NCBI GenBank assembly: GCA_910589415.1
Contig: OU342634.1
Coordinates: forward strand, 24,487,144 to 24,551,143
Source: Malachius bipustulatus
Taxonomy: Eukaryota; Arthropoda; Insecta; Coleoptera; Melyridae
Length of the DNA stretch: 64,000 nt
Reading direction: 5' to 3'
A program made the position numbers and the translations under genes. Numbering within the stretch: the stretch's first letter is position 1; each line of letters begins with the position of its first letter. Below are positions 1-12,013 of the stretch, one piece after another. Under the pieces are notes generated by a model, which saw nothing but the letters and a program-made list of their open reading frames with translations, was not told the DNA's origin and did no database searches.

Positions 1-412
1 ATAAAAATTGAAACCGGCAGCAAAAACTATGTTAAAATTGGTACAAACTTGATGCAAAGTTGATTTAATTTTTACAAAAAACTAAACATTTGACTTTTTT
101 CGATTCTTTACTAATTAAATGCACACCTGCATGGAATTAAATAACAATCCCAGCAAAACATATTTTTTTTTACTTTTCAAAGCACTTTTTAAACAAAATT
201 TAATTTTAATAATAATAAGGTATATTAGCAATGCAACGGAACCATGAGTGCAGTTAAAGCAATTGAACAACGGTAGTGATTGTTATTTAATTCAGCATAT
301 TCATTTACTTAGTAAAAGAATGTTTATTTTTTTGTAAAAATTAAGTCAACTTTGCATCAAGTTTGTACCAATTTTAACATAGTTTTCGCTACCTACCGGT
401 TTTTATTTTTCC
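1..412. repeat. Foldback (inverted-repeat) element at the window edge
   Basis: About the first 75 bases reappear inverted at about 338-412 (for example AACTTGATGCAAAGTTGA near 46 against its complement near 345). The arms are not identical, for example around the CCGGCAGC/GCTACCTACCGG ends. The element may begin before the window, so its left end is not defined. No coding content is visible. Confidence 0.7.
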
Positions 413-703
413 AAGAAAACAGTTCCAGTTCGACAATTTTTTTTGCTAGAGGGTTCAAAATTGGTATATGGGTGAAAAATGACATATCAAACAAGTTTTT
501 CATGTAACATTTTCCAAAATTTTGAAAACTTATTCTACATTTTGTAATTTTTTGTCAAAAAAATGTAAAATTTAACAGTTGTAAAAGACATGTGACAGGT
601 GACGTGCATGTCATTTGTCATCATTTTTAAAGCACAAACTATTAGCGAAGTCATAATTTTCCTAAGTCGAAAAGGAAACATTTTTCCTATACGATGCGTA
701 CAT

Positions 704-2483
704 AGGGTGGTATGCTAGAAACTAAATTTCGCATTTGACAGCGCTGTTAACAACGGCACTGTTGTTAAAAATCACTTTGACATGGTCACGTGACCATGTT
801 AAATGCTTTAACATCGCCATGTCAAATTTCATGTTGACAACGGCGTTAAAGCTGAAATCACCCAATTTGGTATGCTAGAAAGGAAAATCGAGTAGGAACA
901 GTTGAATGTCAATGTTAAATGGTCATGTTACAATAATCACAGGGTATGGATCGATTAATTATTATTAGCTGTCAAATTTTAGGAAGATTTTTAATAAATC
1001 CCGTATTATTCCAGAGTGAAGTGTTTTTTCTATGTTTATTTACAGTGCAATTACAACTAAATATCAACAATCTTGTTCCATAAATTAAAAATTAGGTAAC
1101 CAAAAGTAGGTACCTACCAAGTATTTTTATACTATAATTTATTTCCAAAATTTTTCTTCGAGAAAGTAGTCCTAACTGCAGAAACACAGCAGGGACGCAT
1201 TTAGATTCAAAAAATTATATAATAGTTAACTATATCATGGGCGGAGTAAATAGAGAAAATTATTTTTCCTGCTTGATGGGTATTTTTCATTTGGATATAA
1301 GAAATGAAATTAAGCAAAAAAATATAACAGGTCATCATGGTCAAAGACATAAGGGTAGGTGGAGTGGAGTTGATATTTGTTTTAATGTAGGTATTCTGCT
1401 TGATGTTCTACTTACTACTTACCTAGATTTTCTTCATTTGGATTCAGAATAAATAAAACAAAATTTGTTTTATTGATTTATATTTAATAACATAATTATA
1501 TAACCATGGGCGGCATAAATAGGGTAGGTGACAATAAAATAAAATAAGTTAAACAACATAAGACATATTTGTGTAAAGTAAATAATTTATTTGATAATAT
1601 TACACTCAATAAAATAATAATTATTGTATAACCATGGGCAGAGCCAAACCAGAACAAATAAAAAAATAATTTTTAATTAAGGAAATTAATGTTGTCTGCA
1701 ACACCTCTGGCAATCTGAAGGGGTTTTAATTTTAAAACAGAACATTGTGAACATAATCTTTAAAAACTTCTCCCTCTTCATAAAATTCTCAACCGACCAT
1801 TGGGTTAGGTTTGGTTAGGTATTCTACACTCTGCAATAAGATACATAATAATTAGGTAATTGATAACTTACCTGTTGATTATTTCTAGCAAAATCTGCCT
1901 CTCAACTTCAGAGAAGTTCTTTCTTGATTTCACGACAACTTCCATTTATACTTTTACTTTACAGTAAACCAAATTAATTCACTCAAAGAAAACTGAAACG
2001 TTTACGTTATTACGTTTGTTATTATTTGTTACAACACAACAATAACAATAATGGCGAATGGGGATCGGATCGGATCGGATGGCAATGACGTTCGTTGACG
2101 GTCGACGGTAGACGAGTTTCGTGTTTATCTAGCTCATACGCATGCGTTCAGTAGGCACTAGCCAACATCTAACAACGCGAGACCAAAATCAACCACGACC
2201 ATCTCGGATCGCCGATTTCATTCGATTTATTACGAAATGGAACTTCGGTTCGGGTTCGATCTAGCTCGTGAATTGTTCGTAGCCTGTAATCAGTGTGATC
2301 AGCGAATATACAACGTTGCCGCGATTGTTGATGTTACATTTTTAACACGATGATGTTACCTAACAACAGTGTCAAATCATGAATATTTCTTTCTAGCATA
2401 CCGAATCGATTTTAACAACAACGTCAGATTGACATCGGTGTTACGTTAACAACGCCAAATGATATTTTCTAGCATACGACCCT
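704..2483. mobile_element. TIR element, apparently nested twins of one family (Harbinger-like)
   Basis: The outer ends read AGGGTGGTATGCTAGAAA at 704 and the complement of AGGGTCGTATGCTAGAAA ending at 2483. A second inner pair, TTGGTATGCTAGAAAG near 867 and its complement ending near 2404, carries the same TATGCTAGAAA core. This suggests one copy inserted into another of the same family. The interior holds a minus-strand exon resembling a Myb/SANT-like DNA-binding protein (1872-1945), as found in PIF/Harbinger elements. I could not identify a clean target-site duplication, so the superfamily call rests on that exon. Confidence 0.55.
1872..1945 (-). CDS. Partial Myb/SANT-like DNA-binding exon of a transposon
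   Basis: On the minus strand an ATG at 1945 opens a frame beginning MEVVVKSRKNFSEVE and continuing to IIN. It ends at a consensus splice donor (CAG then GTAAGT) at 1871-1870; without splicing a TAA would follow one codon later. The NFSEVERQILLEII pattern resembles the start of the MSANTD/Myb-like domain in the accessory protein of PIF/Harbinger transposons and in related domesticated genes. No downstream exon could be identified in the element, so it is probably a relic rather than a working gene. Confidence 0.45.
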
Positions 2484-2500
2484 TTATGTGTAACACTGTA

Positions 2501-3352
2501 CCGGGTGGGCATCTAAGAATGAACAGCGGCCATATCTTGGGAAATATTGATCCTACAGTTTCAAAATGAAAATTTTCCAGACATAAGTGACTATGCGAAA
2601 AGCAATGAAAATATTTTCAAGATGGCCGCACTTCTGGAAATACTGAAAGTTGACACCTACTTCATTATTTTAACGGGGACACTTTATATTATTGTATTTT
2701 TAAATTGCCTGGCAAAATGTAATACAGGTGGTTTTTACAATTGGAATTTAGGTTAAGTAGTTTATGAGTTATAAACAAGTGAAAATCGCAATTTTCAATT
2801 TTAAAAGCATCTCACATTGAAAACGGCTCAAGATATTTAAAAACGGCTTACATGTCCCTATCTTAACTTTTTACAAGGTATCCTACCATGTGGTTTAAAT
2901 TTTATACAGGGTGATGAAAATTAACAGATTTTTCATCACCCTGTAGAAAAATCTAAACTACATAATAGAATACCTTGTAAAAAGTTAAGATAGGGACATG
3001 TAAGCCGTTTTTGAATATCTTGAGCCGTTTTCAATGTGAGATGCTTTGAAAATTGAAAATTGCGATTTTCACTTGCTTATAACTCATAAACTACTCAACC
3101 TAAATTCCAATTGTAAAAACCACCTGTATTACATTTTGCCAGACAATTTAAAAATACAATAATAAAAAGGGTGTCCCCGTTAAAATAACGAAGTAGGTGT
3201 CAACTTCCGGTGTTTCCGGAAGTGCGGCTATCTTGAAAATATTTTCATTGCTTTTCGCATAGTCACTTATGTCTGGAAAATTTTCATTTTGAAACTGTAG
3301 GATCAATATTTCCCAAGATATGGCCGCTGTTCATTCTTAGATGCCCATCCGG
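2501..3352. mobile_element. Foldback element family A, copy 1
   Basis: An 852-base inverted repeat begins CCGGGTGGGCATCTAAGAAT and ends with the near-exact complement. The arms are about 420 bases and meet around 2926 at a short loop near GATTTTTCATCACCCTG. It is flanked on both sides by TA (2499-2500 and 3353-3354), the target of Tc1/mariner-type transposases. A nearly identical copy lies at 46056-46910. There is no open reading frame of note, so it is non-autonomous. Confidence 0.85.
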
Positions 3353-3356
3353 TATA

Positions 3357-4238
3357 CATGGAGTGGCACCTAAGACGCCTCGGTCTGTGTAGCACAAATC
3401 GTGCACGATTTCAAAAAAAATTAAATTGGGTTTTATACAGGGTCGTAGTGCCTACAACTTAAAATTATTTTGAACTATACAGCATGTCCTATATGAGAAT
3501 GACATATCAAAGTTTATGTTTTTTTAAATCGAATGCTCCTATGTTATTGCATTTTTAGATTGTCTGAGAAGAAAAAATAAGAACGGTTTTTACAGTTGTT
3601 GTTTAAATTCAGAAGTTTGTGAGTTATAAATAAGTAAAAATCGTCATTTTTCAAGTTCAAGTAGGAGGTACAACGAAAACGGCTCAAGATAAAGAAAAAC
3701 GGCTTACATGTCCCTATTCTACTTTTTCATGAACTATCCTATGGTATAAAAACATTTGTACTTTCTTTGTTTTTTTTTATTTGACGACGAATAGAAATCT
3801 CAGATTTTTTCAAATTTTTTATCACCCCGTATAGACATTTTATCTACATCATAGGATAGTAAGTACATAAAAAGTTAAAATAGGGACATGTAAGCCGTTT
3901 TTCTCTATCTTGACCCGTTTTCGTGTTACAAGGCCTTGAACTTGAAAAATGACGATTTTCACTTGCTTATAACTCACAAACTTCTGAATTTAAACACCAA
4001 CTGTAAAATAAGCCAATCTCATTTTTTCTTCTCAGACAATCTAAAAATGCAATAACCCAATAATTCCATTAAAAAAAACTTAACTTTGATATGCCACTCT
4101 CATATGGGACCCTCTGTATAGTGCAAAATAATTTTAAGTTGTAGGCACTGCGACCCTGTATAAGACCCAATTTAATTTTTTTGAAATCGTGCACGATTTG
4201 GGCTACACAGACCGAGGCGTCTTAGGTGCCACACCCTG
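3357..4238. mobile_element. Foldback element family B, abutting family A copy 1
   Basis: An 882-base inverted repeat with ends carrying TGGCACCTAAGACGCCTCGG and its complement, flanked by TA at 3355-3356 and 4239-4240. The interior shares the CGGCTTACATGTCCCTATT segment with families A and C. It starts directly after the TA that closes family A copy 1, so the two lie back to back with only TATA between them. No coding content. Confidence 0.8.
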
Positions 4239-4240
4239 TA

Positions 4241-5566
4241 CATATGAAAAATTTACATTAAAAAATAAATAAGATAATTTGTATGTTCATTTTATTTTAG
4301 CAATTCCTAATAATAATAATATTAATGATTTACTCTCCAAAGGGAAATAATATTATACGAGAGGTGAGATTTTTATATCAAAATTGTACATTTTAGAAAA
4401 AATTCTTTTATTCTAGTTTATGGGCTATTGTTGAGCAGGACGATTATTACCAGGAATGTGATTTTCCTACCCGCCCATTAACAGAGGTTCTCTTTGTGGT
4501 CATGTGGAAAATTTAAGTTGGACATGAACGTTTTTAAGGCATTTCTTCATCATGTGGAATATTTTTCACAGCATATGCAGTTATTGGTACCTATTCATAT
4601 TGTCATCCAGTTCTGAGCTATCTTTGGAGTTTCATGTCTCTAGCTTTTCGGGAATTAGTTAAAAATTTATTGCAAAATTTAGATCGCAGACAGACAGATA
4701 TGCTGTAGACAGACCGATGTCAAATTAGGTACCAAACTTTTGCTGTTATTTTAATGGCCTGGAAATATTTTCTTCATAACTAAAATGTATGAAGCATTAG
4801 TGGTTCAAATCTAGAACATTTATGATTTATTTGTGTTCAATTATTTATCGAAAGTTTTTGAAATATTCTCATAATCTTGCAATAAATTGTAAATATTTAA
4901 ATGTTTACATTTATTTGTACACACAATGTTAATTAGTAATATCCAATTTGTTACGCTAATGCAAAAAAGTTTTGAAAAACACAGTAAATCTCGTCAATAA
5001 TAAATTATCTAATTTTAAAAATAAGCTAAAAGTTTTTGTGATAATTTTCAGGGCGTGCTACTTGGTTTTATGGAAACAAAGACATGTATTTCTATAAGAT
5101 TAAACATTCATTTGTTATATGTATCAGTAAAAATACAAGTTGTTTCCTGATTTCCTAAAGTAGAAAATTTCAAAGGTCTCAAATATTAACTTTTATTATT
5201 AACTCAGGTATCTACCTTAATTATTGCATAGCAACATTATCTCCATCATTATTATGAATAAACTACAATACTTATAAAAAACTTGTACTTAATATACCTA
5301 CATCTACCTATACAAAAAATATAGAATCCTACTACTGTAATCCTTTACTAACAGATGGAATCCCCATAACAAAAGGTTTATAATATCAGTTCGATAACAA
5401 TAATTTTAAAAACTATGAACACTGGGTAGGTATATTTGGTCAATTGATCTTCTGAAACACGTTAATGGTCATGAGGATTCTGCTAAAAAGTAATTTGATC
5501 ACTATATGGGCCAAAAAATTCACACATTTATCGTAATTTTGGAATAAAATGCAGAAAACATACTTA
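4241..5566. other. AT-rich intergenic stretch, nothing recognised
   Basis: About 1.3 kb with no open frame of useful length, no RNA gene and no clear repeat structure that I could see. It lies downstream of the catalase 3' end. Confidence 0.5.
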
Positions 5567-5723
5567 CAGCCAATATTATAAAGGCTCATTAGGCTAACGG
5601 GCAGATTTTTGAAGCTAATATCGACAATAGATCAATTTAAGAAATTTCCCCTTAGACTCAATACCTTCTTCAGAAATGACCACAGAAATCTGTTAACTTA
5701 GTGAGCCTTTATAATACCCGCTG
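5567..5723. mobile_element. Short TIR MITE with TTA target duplication, copy 1
   Basis: A 157-base element with ends CAGCCAATATTATAAAGGCT and the approximate complement (AGCCTTTATAATACCCGCTG), flanked by TTA on both sides. The three-base TTA duplication fits PIF/Harbinger-type insertion. A related copy is at 6128-6345. Confidence 0.7.
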
Positions 5724-6127
5724 TTAATAAATTATTTTGACGACCTTTTGTACCCATATTTCCACAATTTTTAAAAGTGGTCCTACGGAACCAATTTTAC
5801 AGAAAATTAACTACAGCCCTATAAAATTATAAAAGCCTTACTCCCGTATTCAGAAACAAATTTAATCAGCTGGGTCAGGACTGACAGTTCTCCGTCTGTC
5901 TCTTAACACCACTTCAAATGTTTCTTACAAAATTATATGTGAAGATTCATACAGCAGCATTTCGTCTTTTTTGGCATTTATTTATCAACATATCTAACTA
6001 TAGTCTGTCTCTTTACATATTTGATTGAGGGAAAAAGTGTAAATTAATCACAGTTTTTATTTACAGCATGTTTCGTCAGTATGGGGACTCTTTAGAATAT
6101 AAAATTGCTAGGTAGGAAAAACTTTGA

Positions 6128-6345
6128 CAGTGAGTATTATAAAGGCTCGATTAGCTAACGGGCAGATCTCTGTGCCATTTTTGAAACTAATATCGACGTC
6201 AAATTACTTTTATTAATATTTTCGTAATCCCTTTCATGCCAAGAATTACTGAATTGCTATATTTTCCACCTACGGTCAATACCTTTTCTAGAAACGGCCC
6301 CAGAAATCTGACCGTTAACTTTATGACCCTTTATAATACTGACTG
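6128..6345. mobile_element. Short TIR MITE, copy 2 (TGA flanks)
   Basis: A 218-base relative of the element at 5567, with ends CAGTGAGTATTATAAAGG and CCTTTATAATACTGACTG and the shared inner segment GCTAACGGGCAGAT. It is flanked by TGA on both sides (6125-6127 and 6346-6348), again a three-base duplication. It ends about 200 bases downstream of the catalase stop codon. Confidence 0.65.
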
Positions 6346-6548
6346 TGAGTATCTTTTCTTAAAACCAACTGCTTTATGAAAATTAAAGCTACACATTAAA
6401 AGTTAAACCCAAAAGTTACTCTGTTGCTTTGTTTTCGTGGCTGTGGTTTATTTCAAAAAGTACCTCAACATAATGAAAATTTTCATAATCAACTCTAATT
6501 TTAAATCTTCTATCACATAAAATACTATAAAGTGATATAATTTTATTT

Positions 6549-8003
6549 CTACAGGGAAGATTTAATGTTATGATAATTTTTGAGCGCTTCATGAATTTTT
6601 TGACCAAAACTCTTATCAACCTGTGAAAAAACTTTCACAGTTCTTTCTTGAATAAAATCGACTGTATTCTTCAGGCTGTCAACTATATTAGCTACCAGTC
6701 GATCTCTCGCAGGCTCATCTAATACTCTCTGATAGTATTCTCTGGGTTGTGAAAAATTGTCCAAGTCATCTTTGTCATACTTCATTACATCGCCGGAAAT
6801 GTGGAAAGGTGGTGATAATTTGTCAGCTCTTGAATCATTTTCTGGACCGTTAAAACTATTCGGGTGATAATTTGGTGCACTCCCTTGGTTGTGAATAGCT
6901 TGAGGTCCGTCACGTTGATAATTCTGAACTTTAAACGGGCAATTAACTGGCAGTTGTAAATAATTTGCTCCCAAACGGTGTCTTTGAGTATCACCATAAG
7001 CGAACATTCTTCCCAGTAATATTTTGTCGTGTGTAGGTTGAATACCTGGAACCATATGGGCGGGGCAAAATGCTATTTGTTCCACTTCTGCAAAATAATT
7101 TTCTGGGTTTCGATTGAGAACTAATTTCCCAACTGGAAGAAGCGGATAAAGTTTCTGTGGCCAAGCTTTAGTGATGTCAAGTGGATCGAAACTGCTTCTG
7201 CTGATTTGTTCTTCTTTCATTATTTGAACATAAAACGTCCAAGATGGATAATTTTGATTCGCTATAGCATTATATAGGTCTTTAATAGCATAATCCTGTT
7301 CGTATTGTGTTAGATCTGATGCTATTTTTGGATCAAGATTCTTTGAACCTTGATCCGTCTTGAAATGAAACTTACAATAAGATACATGACCTTGATTATT
7401 CACCAACTTATATGTATGAGTTCCATAACCATTCATATATCTATACCCATCGGGAATTCCTCTGTCTCCAAACAGCATCATGATGTGATGCATAGTTTCT
7501 GGCCGCAAAGACACAAAATCCCAGAACATATTTGGATCCCTCAAGTGGGTCTGCGGATTCCTTTTCAAGGTGTGAATAAAACTCGGGAACAAAATAGGAT
7601 CTCTGAAGAAGAAGACGGGTGCATTATTCCCAACTAAATCCCATATTCCATCTTCGGTGTAGAACTTGATCGCGAATCCTCTAGGATCTCTTACAGTGTC
7701 AGGTGATCCATTTTCGCCGGACACGGTGGAGAATCTTACCGCGATAGGAGTTTTCTTTCCGATATATTCGAACACTTTAACAGCAGTGTAATCTGTTATG
7801 TCGTGGGTTACCTCAAAATAACCAAACGCTCCGGCTCCTTTGGCGTGAACTACTCTCTCGGGGATCCTTTCTCTGTTGAAATGTGCGATCTCCTGGATGA
7901 AAGACACATCTTCTAATAGGATTGGTCCTCGTGGTCCTACCGTTAGGGTTGCTTGTTTTATGCCAATTGGAGTACCATGAGTTGTTGTTACCGATAAAGT
8001 TTT
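6549..8003 (-). CDS. Cat: Catalase, main exon (residues 20-503)
   Basis: Haem catalase, which converts hydrogen peroxide to water and oxygen, normally in peroxisomes. Joined to exon 1 (12941-12997) in phase 0 it gives 503 residues, a usual insect catalase length. The acceptor is TTTATTTCAG ending at 8004; the frame remains open upstream to 8090, but that part is intron. Visible key residues: distal His72 in [13 protein letters not shown], Asn145 in GNNAP, and proximal haem ligand Tyr355 in [15 protein letters not shown]. The residues matching the NADPH contacts of mammalian catalase are largely kept (His191, Arg200, Lys234, Trp300). The protein ends KSSL, comparable to the divergent KANL-type peroxisomal signal of animal catalases. 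No frameshift or missing catalytic residue is seen, so the gene looks functional. Unusually, one large exon encodes 96% of the protein. Confidence 0.97.
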   Translation of the reverse strand, partial: KTLSVTTTHGTPIGIKQATLTVGPRGPILLEDVSFIQEIAHFNRERIPERVVHAKGAGAFGYFEVTHDITDYTAVKVFEYIGKKTPIAVRFSTVSGENGSPDTVRDPRGFAIKFYTEDGIWDLVGNNAPVFFFRDPILFPSFIHTLKRNPQTHLRDPNMFWDFVSLRPETMHHIMMLFGDRGIPDGYRYMNGYGTHTYKLVNNQGHVSYCKFHFKTDQGSKNLDPKIASDLTQYEQDYAIKDLYNAIANQNYPSWTFYVQIMKEEQISRSSFDPLDITKAWPQKLYPLLPVGKLVLNRNPENYFAEVEQIAFCPAHMVPGIQPTHDKILLGRMFAYGDTQRHRLGANYLQLPVNCPFKVQNYQRDGPQAIHNQGSAPNYHPNSFNGPENDSRADKLSPPFHISGDVMKYDKDDLDNFSQPREYYQRVLDEPARDRLVANIVDSLKNTVDFIQERTVKVFSQVDKSFGQKIHEALKNYHNIKSSL

Positions 8004-8780
8004 CTGAAATAAAAATTGCGTTTTATTACAGATGGTGTGTTCCATATGAAAGTGACATATCAAAGGTATATTTTTTCTAATGGAATGCATTTTTAGACTG
8101 CCTGAGAAGAAAAATAAGACTGTTTTTTTTTACAGTTTGAATTAAGCAGTTTGGGACTTACACAAGTGAAAATTGCAATTTTCAAAGTTGAAGGCAGTGT
8201 GGGTACAACGAAAATAGCTCACATGACCCTATTTTAACTTTTTTTGCAGATATAGTAGTATGTAGATGAAATATTTATACAGAGTGATGAAAAATCTTGC
8301 GGTCTCTCAAAGCGTCGCTATAAGTAATAAAAAAAAAAAAAAATGGTACTAATATTTCTGAACAATGGAATAGAAAATAGAAAGTTAAAATGGAGACATA
8401 TAAGCTGTTTTCTTAAACTTGAACCGCTTTCGATGTACCGGGTGTCCCAACACCAGTGTCCACCCCCTAAATAAAGCTTAATTTTAAAGATAAAAAATTG
8501 AAACTTTGAGGATTTGTGTACTTGATATAGGACCACGGAATGGCATAATTAGTTTCATAAAAAAATTAATATCTTTTTAATAATCGCCTTTTTCATGACT
8601 CCATAATACGACACTGTCCAGTGCAGGTTCAGTGTGCCGGCTAGCCCAGCAAGAGCCGTCCTTCTATTTATTTCGGCCTTATTTACATTGTCATAAAACT
8701 TTATTGCACCTACCGTTTTCAGATTATATTGATCACCGCATTGCACATCGTAAATCAGTTTTCTACCTGTCATTGCTATA

Positions 8781-9661
8781 CAGGTGTCCCAGCTTATTCG
8801 AAGCGGTCTCTGTAGGCCAAACGATGAACTTTTTCGAAAAACTTTTTGAAAATTCAAGTACAGAATCACAATGGCCATAATTTAAAATTATTTTGGAGTA
8901 TAAAGAGTGTCCCATTATGACAGTGACATATCAAAGTTATGTTTTTTTTTTAATGGAAAGCTCCTATGTTATTGCATTTTTGGATTGTCTGAGAAGAGAA
9001 AATAAGATTGGCTTTTACAGTTGGTGTTTAAATTAAGAAGTTTTTGAGTTATAAACAAGTGAAAATCGTCATTTTTCAAGTTCAAGGCCCTGTACAACGA
9101 AAACGGCTAAAGATAGAGAAAAACGGCTTACATGTCCCTATTTTAACTTTTCATGTACTAGCCTATGATGTAGATGAAATGTTTATACAGGGTGATAAAA
9201 ATTTGAAAAATTCTGAGATTTCTCCACGTGTCGCCAAATAAAAAAATCAAAGAAAGTACAAATGATGTTTCTATACCATAGGATAGTACATGAAAAGTTA
9301 AAATAGGGACATGTAAGCCGTTTTTCTCCATCTTGAACCGTTTTCGTTGTACAGGGCCTTGAACTTCAAAAATGACGATTTTCACTTGTTTATAACTCAA
9401 AAACTTCTGAATTTAAACACCAACTGTAAAAGCCAATCTTATTTTCTCTTCTCAGACAATCTAAAAATGCAATAACATAGGAGCTTTCCATTTAAAAAAA
9501 CATAACTTTGATATGTCACTGTCATATGGGACACTCTTTATACTCCAAAATAATTTTAAATTATGGCCATTGTGATTCTGTACTTGAATTTTCAAAAAAA
9601 ATTTCGAAAAAGTCCATCGTTTGGCCTACAGAGACCGCTTCGAATAAGCTGGGACAGCCTG
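8781..9661. mobile_element. Foldback element family C
   Basis: An 881-base inverted repeat with ends CAGGTGTCCCAGCTTATTCG and the near complement ending at 9661. TA flanks it at 8779-8780 and 9662-9663. The arms are long and well matched, about 400 bases each. The interior shares ACGGCTTACATGTCCCTATT with families A and B. Confidence 0.82.
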
Positions 9662-9665
9662 TATA

Positions 9666-10411
9666 CCGTGTGTCCCCGAATAGATGAAACGACTCTTATA
9701 AAAGACAAAAAATTTTTGATTTTAATTTTATTTTTTGATTTTTAGCTCTGCTTGGTTAAAGAGTAATTTCTAACAAAATTTTAGTTTTGCAAAATCAAGC
9801 ATGCCTTGGAAATTAAAAAAAAAAACATTTTTTCTGTGGAGTAAAGTGCCTTTTATGTAGCAAATACGACAAAATGTTATTTGAAAAAGTTGTTCAAAAT
9901 CAACATTTAGGTCCGTATACTTACTAAATTTCTAAATCATAGGCCAACTTTGATCTTTTACATTTACTTTTATGTTTATTTCACAAATCAAAGAATTTCA
10001 TTTGTAACAAAGACTTATATTGACAAATTGCTATTGCTATGGGTACAATTTGGTTTTTCCATGGCAGTCTTGTTACAAAATGAAATTCTTTGATTTGTGA
10101 AATAAAACATAAAAATAAATGTAAAAAATAAAAGTTGACCTATGATTTTGAAATTGGTATAGAGACCTGAATGTTGATTCTGAACAACTTTTTCAAATAA
10201 CATTTTGTCGTATTTGCCACGTGAAAGGCACTTTACTCAACAGAAAAACCGGTTTCTTGGAAATTTCCAAGGTATTCTTGATTTTTCAAAACTAAAATTT
10301 TGTTAGACATTACTCTTTAACCAAGCAGGACTGAACCCCAAAAAATTTAAATTAAACTCAAAAATTATATGTCTTTTATAAGAGTCGTTTCACCTATCCG
10401 GGGACACACGG
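9666..10411. mobile_element. Foldback element family D
   Basis: A 746-base inverted repeat with ends CCGTGTGTCCCCGAATAGAT and the near complement, flanked by TA at 9664-9665 and 10412-10413. The arms contain GACTCTTATAAAAGAC and its complement. It sits directly after family C, separated by TATA, the same back-to-back pattern as families A and B. Confidence 0.8.
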
Positions 10412-10805
10412 TATAGTGTTGGGACACCCGGTACATTGCCATGAACTTTGAAAAAAATACGATTTTCATGTGTGTTTATAACAAATTCTCATATACAGAG
10501 GGGTGCATATAAAATCTCCCTTTGAATTTTTTCGCAATATTAAAGATACACCCTGTATGTGGAAACTGTACGTGTACTGTTTCAGCTGCATGAAACGTTC
10601 ATTATTTCGAATTTGATTAGCAATAATGAATCGTTTGACGAAGTTCTTGTACCTACGTTGTGGTACTGGTGCTCCCTTATTCATAAATTTATACAGGGTG
10701 TTTCATTGATAAACAGACAAACGGTAACTGTGGATAGAGGACATCGAGGTGGTTCTAAAAAACCCATGGTTAGTGGGTCTCACATCCTTTATAACATTAT
10801 AACTT

Positions 10806-12013
10806 TATAACAGGGTGTTTTATGGATATCGCCAATTTCTTTCGAAGGTCATAACTAAAGAAACATCTTGTACAGTTTTTTGAAATTTGGTAAAAAGCAT
10901 AATAGCCGGAAGAAAAATCCAGGTTCGGACTTACATAAACTTAATAAATGTTAGTGTTCGTAAAACAACACCCTGTATTTCAGAATTTTTTAAATTTGCT
11001 TTGGTAGGTAGGTATTTTAAATGAGCAGAAAGTTTTTAATTAAACAATGCACTTTTTGTAGTTTCGCATTCGATTCCACGAGTTGCATTTTGATCTGAAA
11101 GTTAGATTTTTGCTTAAAACCGTTTCAAAATAACACTGAAAAATGTTTATTTCTTTTAATGAATAAAGAACATGAATTATTATTGTAGTGTATTGATATT
11201 TGTGAATGATGTCTGACAGTATTAATTAGTTCATTTCATTAAACTCTTAAAAAAGTTTGAATACAGGTCCTTTCCATAACAAAAAAATTGAGTTTTTTGT
11301 TTATTTTTCTAACGCTCTGTATAACAAAACTTGTATAGTATTATGTACCAACCATTTATTAATTATTATTGTAAAAACATATCTACTCGCTAGTTTTGTA
11401 CTACGTGTTAATGCACAGTAAAAACATCCATTTACCTACATAAAATTAATCTACACGTAATTTTTTGTTGTTGCATGTGTAGAGATATTTTTTTTAATTT
11501 TCTCTAAAAGGCGTAATTAACATTATGACCAGCTCTTGCTGTATTTTCATTTTGATCATTTTTCACGAATATTTGATTAATTCTCATTGATTGTGGCAGT
11601 AAATGTACCAGTAAACACACATGGTGTTGGAAAAATAAACAAAAATTTCACTATTTTTTCCGTAATTCATCTGCATGTATTCAATTTTTTAAAGAGTTTA
11701 GAAGTAGGTACTGCCAGACATGATTCGCAAATTTCAATAGACTGCAATAATTTATGTTCTTTATTTTGATTAAAAAATTAACATTTTAAAATTTATTCTG
11801 CTCTTTTAAAATACCAAAACGAATTTTGAAAAAGTTGTTTTACTTTTATAATTTTTAAAAGAAAAATTTATTAATTTTTTTGTAAGTCCAGACCTGGATT
11901 TTTCTTCCGACTATTACGTCAAACGCTTGTGCAGGAAAATGGAAACTTTTTAACCAAATTTCAAAAAATTATAAAGCTTGTTCCTTAGTTACGACCGTTA
12001 GTTACCCTGTATA
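10806..12013. mobile_element. Diverged foldback element (CAGGGT ends)
   Basis: The left part (AACAGGGTGTTTTATGG, then AAATCCAGGTTCGGACTTAC near 10917) recurs inverted near 11883-12013 (GTAAGTCCAGACCTGGATTT, then ACCCTGTATA). The middle is AT-rich unique-looking sequence. The arms are more diverged than in families A to D, so this insertion is probably older. The exact ends are uncertain by a few bases. Confidence 0.6.

Larger units (their letters stand above)
8438..10431. mobile_element. Intermediate element carrying two nested insertions
   Basis: The ends read CCGGGTGTCCCAACAC at 8438 and its exact complement ending at 10431, flanked by TA on both sides. Its own sequence appears to be about 8438-8780 plus 10412-10431, with families C and D inserted within. 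Confidence 0.65.
8021..10520. mobile_element. Outermost foldback element in the catalase intron, split by insertions
   Basis: The segment 8021-8437 has the layout of family C: a CATATGAAAGTGACATATCA start, then AAGTGAAAATTGCAATTTTC, then a central GATGAAAAAT region. It breaks at TA 8436-8437 and resumes after 10431 with TTGCCATGAACTTTG and GATTTTCATG, the expected inverted continuation. Its ends are eroded. It begins about 17 bases upstream, in transcription terms, of the catalase splice acceptor. Confidence 0.6.

Noticed and set aside
8004..8090. Start of the catalase frame at 8090
   Set aside because: It reads through the acceptor into transposon sequence; the exon at 12941-12997 gives a proper catalase N-terminus.
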